From the NCBI GenBank assembly GCA_017399305.1, contig JAFQDK010000020.1:1-42621 (forward strand): a DNA stretch of 42,621 nt, in the 5' to 3' direction. Positions 33,601-39,928 of this stretch are shown piece by piece. Below the pieces are notes generated by a model. That model was not told the DNA's origin. It saw nothing but the letters and a program-made list of their open reading frames with translations, and ran no database searches. The DNA comes from Clostridia bacterium. Its GTDB lineage: Bacteria; Bacillota; Clostridia; Oscillospirales; CAG-272. The position numbers and the translations under genes were made by a program. Every line of letters begins with the position of its first letter. Position 1 is the stretch's first letter.

Positions 33601-33809
33601 CCGCAGACAACGATGGTGCAATCCTGAGTTTTGTCAAGAAGTTCAACCGCTTTGCCAAGCGATCCTACAGGGCTGTTTTCGCTTTCGCCGTTTCCGTTTG
33701 CGCCGGCCTCAAGGTAAACAACTGTCATACCTTCTTCGGCCGAAACCGAAACGGACATAAGTCCGATGAGAAGGCAAAGGGAAAACAGGAGAATCAGTAT
33801 TTTTTTCAT
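30666..33809 (-). CDS. Secreted multidomain protein with stalk domains and Asp-box (sialidase-like) propeller
   Basis: 1047 residues. Signal peptide 1-24 (ends SVSVSA). Residues ~28-320: beta-strand-rich, pectate-lyase/beta-helix-like. About 340-466: two successive copper-amine-oxidase-type stalk repeats (LDAPPIIKNDRTMLPVRFLA and LDSPAIIENNRTYLPVRAIA). About 510-860: a propeller with two Asp-boxes, SSDNGKTW (~629-636) and SSDNGDTW (~691-698), as in exo-sialidases and related hydrolases. About 878-1047: a CBM9/DOMON-like sandwich (LDGDTKEWG). No C-terminal anchor is seen; the stalk repeats may hold it to the wall. It begins 16 bases after the activase stop with AAAGGAA upstream, so it is in the glycyl-radical operon. 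The sialidase substrate is unproven; Asp-boxes occur in other enzymes and in binding proteins. Confidence 0.8.
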   Translation of the reverse strand: MKKILILLFSLCLLIGLMSVSVSAEEGMTVVYLEAGANGNGESENSPVGSLGKAVELLDKTQDCTIVVCGKFSQTGIFAYPEEFTGSITLTSVYGGIDYRNYGAEYECVGARFVCSGEYIFKDIDIRLSGKYMFVIANHNPFTVDTGVNIITENPATDGLGFGTAFGILGGYQSGQPELRGVKDPPPAEDETDINITVLSGSKICISAYSRQIDGAYYMGTANVTVGGDAEVGRLFLTPANKPYTCGTTVLTVKDNAKIGEVYASTSTGFAEGITFNWLGGTVGKYSDKFASGNDVIFSNGKTLFYSDETAKAANFATISEQFDTVLKEGEEPAPEVKTIVKMTIGQTTAYINDEAVTLDAPPIIKNDRTMLPVRFLANTFGVPNEGIKWDAQTRTATLTNSEVTISITINALAMVVNGEAVLLDSPAIIENNRTYLPVRAIANALGVKNEDIQWDGATSTATLTKIGVADAAPQVSQTVTSGIKLHTIAELNTEKPSADSHEGLSNFSSVELNFREYVEVPATVLMTSSATYPRIKQMANGEYILFYQNGQIGSNIYFTTSKDTLNWAKAEVLFKTNAVTNIKGAQDALRYSTCDAVVLANGDILAVASYRYNLGYGIDASQGGLAMRRSSDNGKTWSDEKVIYVGINWEPYITQTKDGEVQIFFTHNAPKFYLDGKLDPDYLSSGVGMLRSSDNGDTWTPDVKEAPYSASIVMQQRRKVAAISTLYTDQMPSVAHLNNGTSVMAVESRPDAGELYISLGYSADNWQTTLGIDDVGPAKRADNIFEGAAPYILQFDSGETLLSYNVNNRFSVRIGDTNGENFGNSIVPFTKTGYWGTLEKRTSHSAIGSMANIVSSGSNSIMIGTLYLNHAITAANNTITLDGDTKEWGVNTEALFIGSESQAQASIRAAVNDNKLYLLIERADYSITNGDSITLYLSEEGMDGFLRIRLTNGGIEEFVRSGETLEKCDTSTLDFAATNIGTVNAPNDTDKGSVIEIAIPMSLFTSKQISVNATLYNQDKNESKVSDTFSNAALSNTATWPVIIVK

Positions 33810-33825
33810 TACAATTTCCTTTCGA

Positions 33826-34725
33826 TTATCTTAAAACTTTTACGCCGTGTGACTCAAGCACTGCACGAGCATTTTCGGCATCTTCTTTTGAGGGGATAGG
33901 CGCATCGGTTTCGCTGAGCGAATAATTCATGTCAAGGGAGTTGTATTTTGTTCCTGAAAGGTTATGATACGGAAGTACCTTTGCGCCTTTCAGCGATTTT
34001 ATTGTAGATAAAAATGTTGCTATTTTTTCGATTTCACCTGCATTCTGATTTGGTACAAAAGGTATGCGAACCTCCATCGGAATGCCGAGTGAGTCAATAT
34101 AGCGGATGTTGTCAAGGATTATGTCATTGAATTGACCTGTAAGCTCCTTGTGCAGATCGCGGTCAATTGCCTTGACGTCGACCAAAAATGTGTCAGTGTA
34201 TGGTATTACCTTTTCGAGCTGTTCACGCGATGCAAAAAGGCAGGTGTCAACTGCGGTGTTTATTTCGTTTTCTTTAAGTAGCTTCAATACCTCAGATGTG
34301 AAATCTGCCTGAAGCAATGGTTCGCCGCCGGAGATTGTAACGCCGCCGCCGGAATTTTTGTAAAACTCTTTGTCAGCAAGAAGCTTTGGCAGAATTTCAT
34401 CAGGGGTAACTCGCTGACCGTAGAATATAAGCGCATCGGCAAGGCAAACGCTTTCGCACTTGCCGCAGGCTTTACACTTTTCGCGGTCAAACTTGTGTCC
34501 GTCATCGCTGATGCTGTGTGCACCGCTTGGGCATTCTGCAACGCACTTGCCGCATCCGATGCATTTGTGCTCGTAGTATCCAAGCTCAGAGCTTGTCGAA
34601 ATGCTTTCGGGATTGTGGCACCACTTGCATTTTAAAGGGCATCCCTTTACAAAAAGTGTGGTGCGAAGTCCATCGCCGTCGTGAATCTCAAATCTTTTTA
34701 CATTTACTATTCTACCGAGAGTCAT
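33826..34725 (-). CDS. Glycyl radical enzyme activase (radical SAM)
   Basis: 299-residue enzyme that installs the glycyl radical on its partner. Seen: radical-SAM cysteines C29, C33 and C36 in GCPLKCKWCHNPE. They are followed by an inserted two-cluster ferredoxin domain, CIGCGKCVAEC (C55, C58, C61, C65) and CKACGKCESVC (C84, C87, C90, C94), then SGGEPLLQ. The ferredoxin insert is typical of activases for enzymes other than pyruvate formate-lyase (family knowledge). ATG at 34725 was chosen with GGAGG upstream; it shares one base with the enzyme's stop (TGATG). An ATG at 34749 would overlap further and has no ribosome site. Confidence 0.94.
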   Translation of the reverse strand: MTLGRIVNVKRFEIHDGDGLRTTLFVKGCPLKCKWCHNPESISTSSELGYYEHKCIGCGKCVAECPSGAHSISDDGHKFDREKCKACGKCESVCLADALIFYGQRVTPDEILPKLLADKEFYKNSGGGVTISGGEPLLQADFTSEVLKLLKENEINTAVDTCLFASREQLEKVIPYTDTFLVDVKAIDRDLHKELTGQFNDIILDNIRYIDSLGIPMEVRIPFVPNQNAGEIEKIATFLSTIKSLKGAKVLPYHNLSGTKYNSLDMNYSLSETDAPIPSKEDAENARAVLESHGVKVLR

Positions 34726-36917
34726 CAGTGTACCTCCGCATTTTCGCATTGGCGTATGAGGTCGTTTTGTTCGGTTTCGGAAAGTTCAACAAAGTATACA
34801 TTCCAGCCGCAAAGGCGAACCTGTAATGTTGCGTATTTTTCGGGTTCTTTCTGTGCCGCGCGCAGTACATCGGGGGACATTACATTCATCTGTATTGCAA
34901 AGCCGTTACGCTGCATATAAGTGGATACCAGCGCACACATCGCGGTCATACCAGCATCACCCTCTGCGGCACTGCTGTGAAGCATAATGTCAAGTACAGT
35001 TCCGTCAGGAACTTTGGTGAAGTCGATTGTTGTTACCGTCTGTATAAGTGCGGTTACGCCCTCTTTGTCCATCGCGGTTACAGCCCCCATGTTCTTTGAG
35101 AGCATTTCGCCTGCCATACGTCCGTCTGGGGTAGCGCCTGTGCGCTCACCGAAAGCAATTCGGTAGTCGATTGAGAACAGGCCAAGGCGGAATACGCCAC
35201 CGCGGTTGTTGGGCTTGCCGTTCACACAACTACCGGCAAAGTCAACCAGTTCTTTTGCAATGTCATCCGGCTCTTTAAGACCATTACCATATTTAGGCAT
35301 CGTGCGAAGCACTTCGCGGTGAAGCTGTTCGTGGCCCTCCCAGTTGTTTGCAAGAATCTTGGCAAATTCGGAGAGTGTGAAGCTCTTTTCTTCGTACACA
35401 AGATGCTTTACCGCCACCAGTGCATCGGCGGTAGTAGCCACGCTGAACGCAACAATAGATGAGTTGCAGTATTTAGCACCGTGGTCATACGCATCTCTGC
35501 CGTTTTCAATGCAGGGTGCAAATGTGGAAGAAAGCAGGGGTGCCTGGCTTACAGTGGGATAATACTTTTCATATTCAAGGATAAGATCCATTGCACCGTC
35601 GATAAAAGCACCGATCTGTTCTTTGACTGCCGCAAAGAATTCATCAAAGTTTTTATAAGAATTCGGATCAGCAGTTACACGACCGATAGTTTTGCCCGAA
35701 TATGCATCATAACCGCCGTTCATTACGGTAAGAAGTGCTTTTGTCATATTGGCACGACCTGCACAGGTGCAGGGGATTTCATTGCCCTGCGCACATGGCT
35801 CATAGCAACCGATAATGATGTAATTGCGTGCATCTGCAGGATCTTCGCCGATGTTGACAAGCGCCTTTTCGATAACATTGTCGTTTACAAAAACAAAGCT
35901 GTTTCTGCCGTTTCTTACTGACTCAAGCACAAGGCGGATAAACTTTTCGGGCATCTCGTTGTACCAGCGGATGTGTATTTTGGGGTCATTAATGTTAAGT
36001 GACGAGTATTCTTCAACAATGAGGTATGAAAGATCGTTGATAGATGAAGAACCGTCAGCAAGACGACCGCCGAGGAAGAAAGGAATGTTGGCAGTTACTT
36101 TTATCGAATAGAGTTTGAAGAAGAAATAGCGGAAAAGTTCACGTATTTCAGCTTCGCTGAATGTGCCATTTTCGATATCGTTTTTGTAGAAGTGGAAGAG
36201 AAGACGGTCAAGTCCACCAAGTGAGCGGATAGGCTCACCCTCAACAAAGGTCTGCAAATTGTAGTAAATCATTATAAGCTGTATAGCTTCAAGAATGTTG
36301 CCGGGGGCACCTACAGCAAGGTTGCGAAGGCTTTTTGCAACAAGCGCAGATTTGCCGCTTCCTGTTTTCTCAGCAGCATCAGCTAATCTGTTTACAAGAG
36401 TAATTGTTGCGCTGAGCACTGTTTCGCAGCAATCATAAAAGGTGCACTGATCTTCGCTGAGGCCGTCTTTTGCGCGTGCGTTTTTTACACGTTCAATAAG
36501 TCCGGTAAGACCAAGCTCAAGGATTGCATTCCAGTCGGGTGCACAGTGACCAAGGTCGAGGTTGCCGGTATATGCAAGACTGTCCTGCTCAGCTTCATGT
36601 TCTGCCAGCTTTTCAGGTATAGTGTAGCGGCGAAGAGCGCGGATCCAGCGATCACGAATACGTGCAATGATTTTGTCATGTCTGAGTCGCTCAGGGAAAA
36701 AGTCTTCTCCACGCACATCAAGCTGCGCGTTCTCAAGAATGTATTTAAACATCAAAGATTTAGCAATAATGCGAGGTTTGGATTCGTTATCTTTTTCGAT
36801 TTCAAGACAACCGTTAAGCAGTTCTTCACCTGTAACACCGCTATTTGCGTCCCAAATGGGCTTCGAGTACATAGTGCTGATTGATTCACGGTCTTTTTCA
36901 AAGTTTCCAAAAATCAT
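34725..36917 (-). CDS. Glycyl radical enzyme, GCYEP subclass, substrate unknown
   Basis: 730-residue oxygen-sensitive enzyme of the pyruvate-formate-lyase/diol-dehydratase fold. Seen: active-site loop IIIGCYEPC with Cys371 and Glu373, and the glycyl-radical loop VRLCGWNVYF with Gly704, 26 residues from the end as expected. The single Cys followed by x-Glu matches lyases/dehydratases, whereas pyruvate formate-lyase has Cys-Cys. The middle residue is Tyr rather than the Val usual in characterised dehydratases (GCVE). It is shorter than most (about 780-850). Its activase is directly downstream, a secreted Asp-box protein follows, and an AraC regulator is divergent. Those neighbours suggest catabolism of a compound freed from an external glycan (inference). 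No microcompartment genes or aldehyde dehydrogenase are nearby. Confidence 0.93.
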   Translation of the reverse strand: MIFGNFEKDRESISTMYSKPIWDANSGVTGEELLNGCLEIEKDNESKPRIIAKSLMFKYILENAQLDVRGEDFFPERLRHDKIIARIRDRWIRALRRYTIPEKLAEHEAEQDSLAYTGNLDLGHCAPDWNAILELGLTGLIERVKNARAKDGLSEDQCTFYDCCETVLSATITLVNRLADAAEKTGSGKSALVAKSLRNLAVGAPGNILEAIQLIMIYYNLQTFVEGEPIRSLGGLDRLLFHFYKNDIENGTFSEAEIRELFRYFFFKLYSIKVTANIPFFLGGRLADGSSSINDLSYLIVEEYSSLNINDPKIHIRWYNEMPEKFIRLVLESVRNGRNSFVFVNDNVIEKALVNIGEDPADARNYIIIGCYEPCAQGNEIPCTCAGRANMTKALLTVMNGGYDAYSGKTIGRVTADPNSYKNFDEFFAAVKEQIGAFIDGAMDLILEYEKYYPTVSQAPLLSSTFAPCIENGRDAYDHGAKYCNSSIVAFSVATTADALVAVKHLVYEEKSFTLSEFAKILANNWEGHEQLHREVLRTMPKYGNGLKEPDDIAKELVDFAGSCVNGKPNNRGGVFRLGLFSIDYRIAFGERTGATPDGRMAGEMLSKNMGAVTAMDKEGVTALIQTVTTIDFTKVPDGTVLDIMLHSSAAEGDAGMTAMCALVSTYMQRNGFAIQMNVMSPDVLRAAQKEPEKYATLQVRLCGWNVYFVELSETEQNDLIRQCENAEVH

Positions 36918-37012
36918 GATGTCTCCTCCAAAATAATTTTGTTTACATTTTTAGAGTATAACACTGAATCAATTTTGTAAATGCATCTTTCGGCTTTATT
37001 TGTATTTTTCGG

Positions 37013-37041
37013 TTGAAAATTTTAGTTTTTCTGCTTAATAT
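37013..37041 (+). promoter_or_regulatory. Promoter of the divergent AraC regulator
   Basis: TTGAAA (37013-37018), 17-base spacer, TAATAT (37036-37041). The glycyl-radical operon promoter lies in the same gap; TTTACA/TATACT with a 15-base spacer, minus strand 36981-36955, is the weak best candidate. Confidence 0.65.
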
Positions 37042-37093
37042 CTTGATTTTGTTTGCATTTTTTGATTAAATTATAGTGAAAGAAGGTGTTGTC

Positions 37094-37909
37094 GTGCAAA
37101 CAGATGAAATGCAACTTTGTAATGTACGTCCTGCGGTTTGTCGTTTTCACCAAGCGGTTGAGGGACGGATAACAAGACGGTTTTACCCGACAAAACAGGT
37201 TGGCAGACCGTCTGACGGCTTTATATATGTTACTGAAGGAAAAATGCGTTATCGTTTTTTGAACGGGAACACAATAGATGTATCTTCAGGTGATGTGTTA
37301 TTTTTAAGCCGTGGCAGCATATATTCTATGGAGCTTATGTCTGACTGTTATAAATATGTGTTTGCAGATTTTGATTTTGAAGATGGCGTCTGCTTGACAA
37401 GCGTTGCTTTTTCTATGCAGAGCTTCAGAGGAATAGAAAGTCTGTTTCGACGTATGCTTGAAAAATGGAGATTGCAAAAACTGGCGGTGAATGAGGATTG
37501 TATGGCAATTCTTTATTCTATTTACGCTGAGATTCTTCGTGCGCAGAGTGTTGCATATATCCCATTGGCGAAACGAACACGCCTTGATGCGGCAGTGCAG
37601 TTCATTTCAGAAAATTTTGCAGACGAATCTCTCACCGTTGAAAGCGTAGCGGCAACGGCCGCTATGAGTGAATCGCATTTTCGCAGGTTGTTTAAAAGCA
37701 CATATCAAGTTTCGCCTGTTAAATATATTAATCTTATTCGCATAAACCGTGCAAAAGAGCTGATACGTTATAGTAATACATCTTTTTCACAGATAGCGCT
37801 TGATACCGGGTTTGCCAATCTTTATTATTTCAGCCGCATATTTAAAAAGGAAGTCGGCTGCACTCCCAGCGAATATCGCGAAGCATACAGCGACTATCAG
37901 GAAACATAA
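37094..37909 (+). CDS. AraC-family regulator, probable controller of the glycyl-radical operon
   Basis: 271 residues. N-terminal cupin-like sensor (FIYVTEGKMRYRFLNGNTIDVSSGDVLFL in outline, about 38-66). C-terminal double helix-turn-helix: SLTVESVAATAAMSESHFRR and then SFSQIALDTGFANLYYFSRI, ending GCTPSEYRE. Start is GTG at 37094 with AGAAGG 7 bases upstream; the in-frame GTG at 37076 lacks a ribosome site. Its divergent position suggests it senses the substrate or product of the glycyl radical pathway and activates that operon (inference from layout). Confidence 0.88.
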   Translation: MQTDEMQLCNVRPAVCRFHQAVEGRITRRFYPTKQVGRPSDGFIYVTEGKMRYRFLNGNTIDVSSGDVLFLSRGSIYSMELMSDCYKYVFADFDFEDGVCLTSVAFSMQSFRGIESLFRRMLEKWRLQKLAVNEDCMAILYSIYAEILRAQSVAYIPLAKRTRLDAAVQFISENFADESLTVESVAATAAMSESHFRRLFKSTYQVSPVKYINLIRINRAKELIRYSNTSFSQIALDTGFANLYYFSRIFKKEVGCTPSEYREAYSDYQET

Positions 37910-37941
37910 AAAACAACCACCTGAAAAGGTGGTTGTTTTGC
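37907..37941 (+). terminator. Terminator of the AraC gene
   Basis: AAAACAACCACCT and AGGTGGTTGTTTT around GAAA. Confidence 0.92.
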
Positions 37942-37991
37942 TATTCATATTGCAACTCTAAAACTTGATTTAAGCATTCAATAAAGTCGCA

Positions 37992-39299
37992 TCAATACTG
38001 TCCGGTTATTCGGTTATACCATCCTTGTCTGGCAACGCATCGTTTTTCAAACTCATTCAAGGTATCTACAAATTCAGAAGGCAATATTGAATTTATTGTT
38101 TCGATATGGGATAAGTCTATAGGGAAGTTGAATTTTCCGCTATCGCAATCTTCTTTGCTGTAATATACCCATGCAATCGAGCCTGTAATTGCCGCAAGAG
38201 TGTCGGTGTCACCGCCAAGCGATACAGCGTTTCGTATCGCATCTTCAAAGCTTTCAGACTCCAAGAATGCAATAATCGCTTGCGGAACAGTATCTTGACA
38301 AGTTTCGTTGAATTCGTATGACTTACGTATTTCGTCTACGGTTTTGTCCAAGGGATAGAATTTATCGGATATATATTTTCTGATTTCGTCTTTCGATTTG
38401 CATGTTTTTGCCATGAAAATAGCGGCGGCAGTTGCCTTAGCCCCTTTGATGCCCTCGGGATGGTTGTGTGTTACACTTGCCGAAATTTCTGCAAGTTCCA
38501 AAGCCTCTTGCAGTTCAACCGCATATATAGCACATGGGGATACACGCATTGCAGAGCCATTGCCAAAACTGTTGTAAGGAGAGGGATTGTTGCTTAAAAT
38601 CCACTGCTCAAATCTTCCGCCGTATCCTCCTTGCGGATGAGGATATTTGCGACCCAAAGTTTTCATTTCCTCAATCAAAGTATTATAAAACTCTGTGTGT
38701 TTTCCATTTGCGTTCATTAAAGCTCTTGCAACTGCAATGGTCATGATTGTATCATCGGTATAGCTGCAGCCGTCTGATAAGAATGGAAACTCTTTTGTCT
38801 TTATATTGTTAAATTCATATTTTGAGCCAACTATATCTCCTATTATCGCACCGTATATACGCGAGTTGTCGGTAGACAGCAGCAATATCGCTTGCGCATA
38901 TTTTTCAGCTCGAGCAATGTCCCTTTCGCTTATGACATCAAGGCGTGACATGTCGCTGTTATGCCTGAGGTCAGCTAATTTGATCTTTTTTGCAGTGCTT
39001 GAGCACCGTTTTATTCTGGCAACATAATCCATGTATGGCATGTTATCATCGTGTGTCAGCAGGGAAATGGCATAAATAATATCATCATTAAATCCCATTT
39101 CTTTTAGCTGATCTAATGTGATGTCTGTGTCCTCGACCACATCGTGTAATAAAGCAACGCAAATTTCATTTTCGGTGTCCATCTGTTCTGCCAGGTGGAA
39201 TGGGTGGTAGATGTATGGAAGTCCTGTTTTGTCAACTTGATCCTTATGAGCTTCGAAAGCTACTTTTAAAGCCTTTTTCGTTAATTCGGTATATAACAT
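37992..39299 (-). CDS. Fusion: SpoT/Mesh1-like HD hydrolase plus ADP-ribosylglycohydrolase
   Basis: 435 residues with two apparently complete enzyme domains. Residues 1-145: RelA/SpoT-type HD phosphohydrolase, with His32 (YHPFH), H52-D53 in ALLHDVVEDTD and the downstream LADLRHNSDMSRL, the pattern of (p)ppGpp hydrolases; there is no synthetase domain. Residues 148-435: ADP-ribosylglycohydrolase (DraG family): YGAIIGDIVGSKYEF, SYTDDTIMTIAVA (D182, D183), SFGNGSAMRVSP, THNHPEGIKGA, and metal ligands SLGGDTDTLAA (D364, D366). One continuous frame, no frameshift at the junction. Monocistronic with its own promoter; ATG preceded by GAGGTG. It may reverse two nucleotide signals, alarmones and ADP-ribosylation; actual substrates are not known. 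Confidence 0.9.
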   Translation of the reverse strand: MLYTELTKKALKVAFEAHKDQVDKTGLPYIYHPFHLAEQMDTENEICVALLHDVVEDTDITLDQLKEMGFNDDIIYAISLLTHDDNMPYMDYVARIKRCSSTAKKIKLADLRHNSDMSRLDVISERDIARAEKYAQAILLLSTDNSRIYGAIIGDIVGSKYEFNNIKTKEFPFLSDGCSYTDDTIMTIAVARALMNANGKHTEFYNTLIEEMKTLGRKYPHPQGGYGGRFEQWILSNNPSPYNSFGNGSAMRVSPCAIYAVELQEALELAEISASVTHNHPEGIKGAKATAAAIFMAKTCKSKDEIRKYISDKFYPLDKTVDEIRKSYEFNETCQDTVPQAIIAFLESESFEDAIRNAVSLGGDTDTLAAITGSIAWVYYSKEDCDSGKFNFPIDLSHIETINSILPSEFVDTLNEFEKRCVARQGWYNRITGQY

Positions 39300-39323
39300 T
39301 CAGTTCACCTCTCTGACAGTGTA

Positions 39324-39352
39324 ATTCTATCATAAAAATATAATAGAATCAA
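39324..39352 (-). promoter_or_regulatory. Promoter of the HD/ADP-ribosylglycohydrolase gene
   Basis: Minus strand TTGATT (39352-39347), 17-base spacer, TAGAAT (39329-39324). The segment 39353-39410 shows nothing else. Confidence 0.78.
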
Positions 39353-39410
39353 TAAGTAGTCGTTGTCACTTTGCGTTACATTACTCACAAACTGTCATCA
39401 AGTTCGTGAA

Positions 39411-39474
39411 ACAAAGCAAAAAACAGCATCCCATGTGGGATGCTGTTTTTACTGGCGGAGAAGGAGAGATTCGA
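39411..39474 (-). repeat. Direct repeat, copy 1: tRNA-Ser 3' fragment plus terminator hairpin
   Basis: 64 bases matching 39559-39621. It contains the last 22 bases of tRNA-Ser (39453-39474, from the T loop through CCA) and the terminator hairpin downstream. After 39474 similarity to the tRNA stops abruptly. Differences are one A in the A-run and the hairpin centre (CCCATGTGGG here, CCCACATGGG in copy 2). Confidence 0.9.
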
Positions 39475-39558
39475 GACGCTCAAGGTCTCGCGTGGCGAGC
39501 CCTAATCAGTTTGCAAGCAAACTGAGCGAGAGTTTCTCTTAGTACTCCCCATCCCCGC
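39475..39558. other. 84-bp unassigned segment between the tRNA-Ser repeats
   Basis: No ORF or tRNA. It contains two small inverted repeats: CAGTTTGCAAGCAAACTG (39508-39525) and CGAGAC/GTCTCG (39472-39490). Possibly residue of a lost element. Confidence 0.5.
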
Positions 39559-39621
39559 ACAAAGCAAAAACAGCATCCCACATGGGATGCTGTTTTTACT
39601 GGCGGAGAAGGAGAGATTCGA
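39559..39621 (-). repeat. Direct repeat, copy 2: terminator and 3' end of the intact tRNA-Ser
   Basis: Partner of 39411-39474. The hairpin AACAGCATCCC/GGGATGCTGTT (39569-39594) with T-rich ends is the terminator of the intact tRNA-Ser gene. Confidence 0.9.
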
Positions 39622-39690
39622 ACTCTCGAACCGTGTTACCGGTTACGCGATTTCCAATCGCGCGCCCTCGACCAACTAGGCGACTTCTCC
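39600..39690 (-). tRNA. tRNA-Ser (GGA)
   Basis: 91 nt with encoded CCA. Acceptor GGAGAAG/CTTCTCC, discriminator G, anticodon loop ATTGGAAA with anticodon GGA, class II long variable arm around CCGGTAACACGG, and T arm GAGAG-TTCGAAT-CTCTC. Decodes UCC/UCU. Confidence 0.96.
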
Positions 39691-39714
39691 TTGTTGCTCT
39701 TTGCAAGCCTTTAT

Positions 39715-39743
39715 ATGATATCATATAGAAAAACAAAAATCAA
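39715..39743 (-). promoter_or_regulatory. Promoter of tRNA-Ser
   Basis: Minus strand TTGATT (39743-39738), 17-base spacer, TATCAT (39720-39715), 25 bases before the tRNA 5' end. The AT-rich 39744-39866 shows no gene. Confidence 0.72.
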
Positions 39744-39866
39744 GTACCATTGCAAAAAAAAGTTGAAAAAATTTTTAATTATTTTGAAAACTTGCATTTT
39801 AGTCGAAGAAAGAGGAAAGCGGAAATTTTGGTGATACTAAAATGTGAAAAAATTGTCGAAATTTAC

Positions 39867-39894
39867 TTGATTTTATTTTTATATATGATATAAT
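39867..39894 (+). promoter_or_regulatory. Promoter of the NodB-family gene
   Basis: TTGATT (39867-39872), 16-base spacer, TATAAT (39889-39894). Confidence 0.75.
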
Positions 39895-39928
39895 GCAGGT
39901 TATGATGTGTTTTTGAGGTATTAATATT

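Noticed and set aside
37049-37077. TTGTTT/TATAGT promoter for the second AraC gene
   Set aside because: Transcription would begin inside the ribosome site at 37081-37086; the upstream TTGAAA/TAATAT pair at 37013-37041 fits better.
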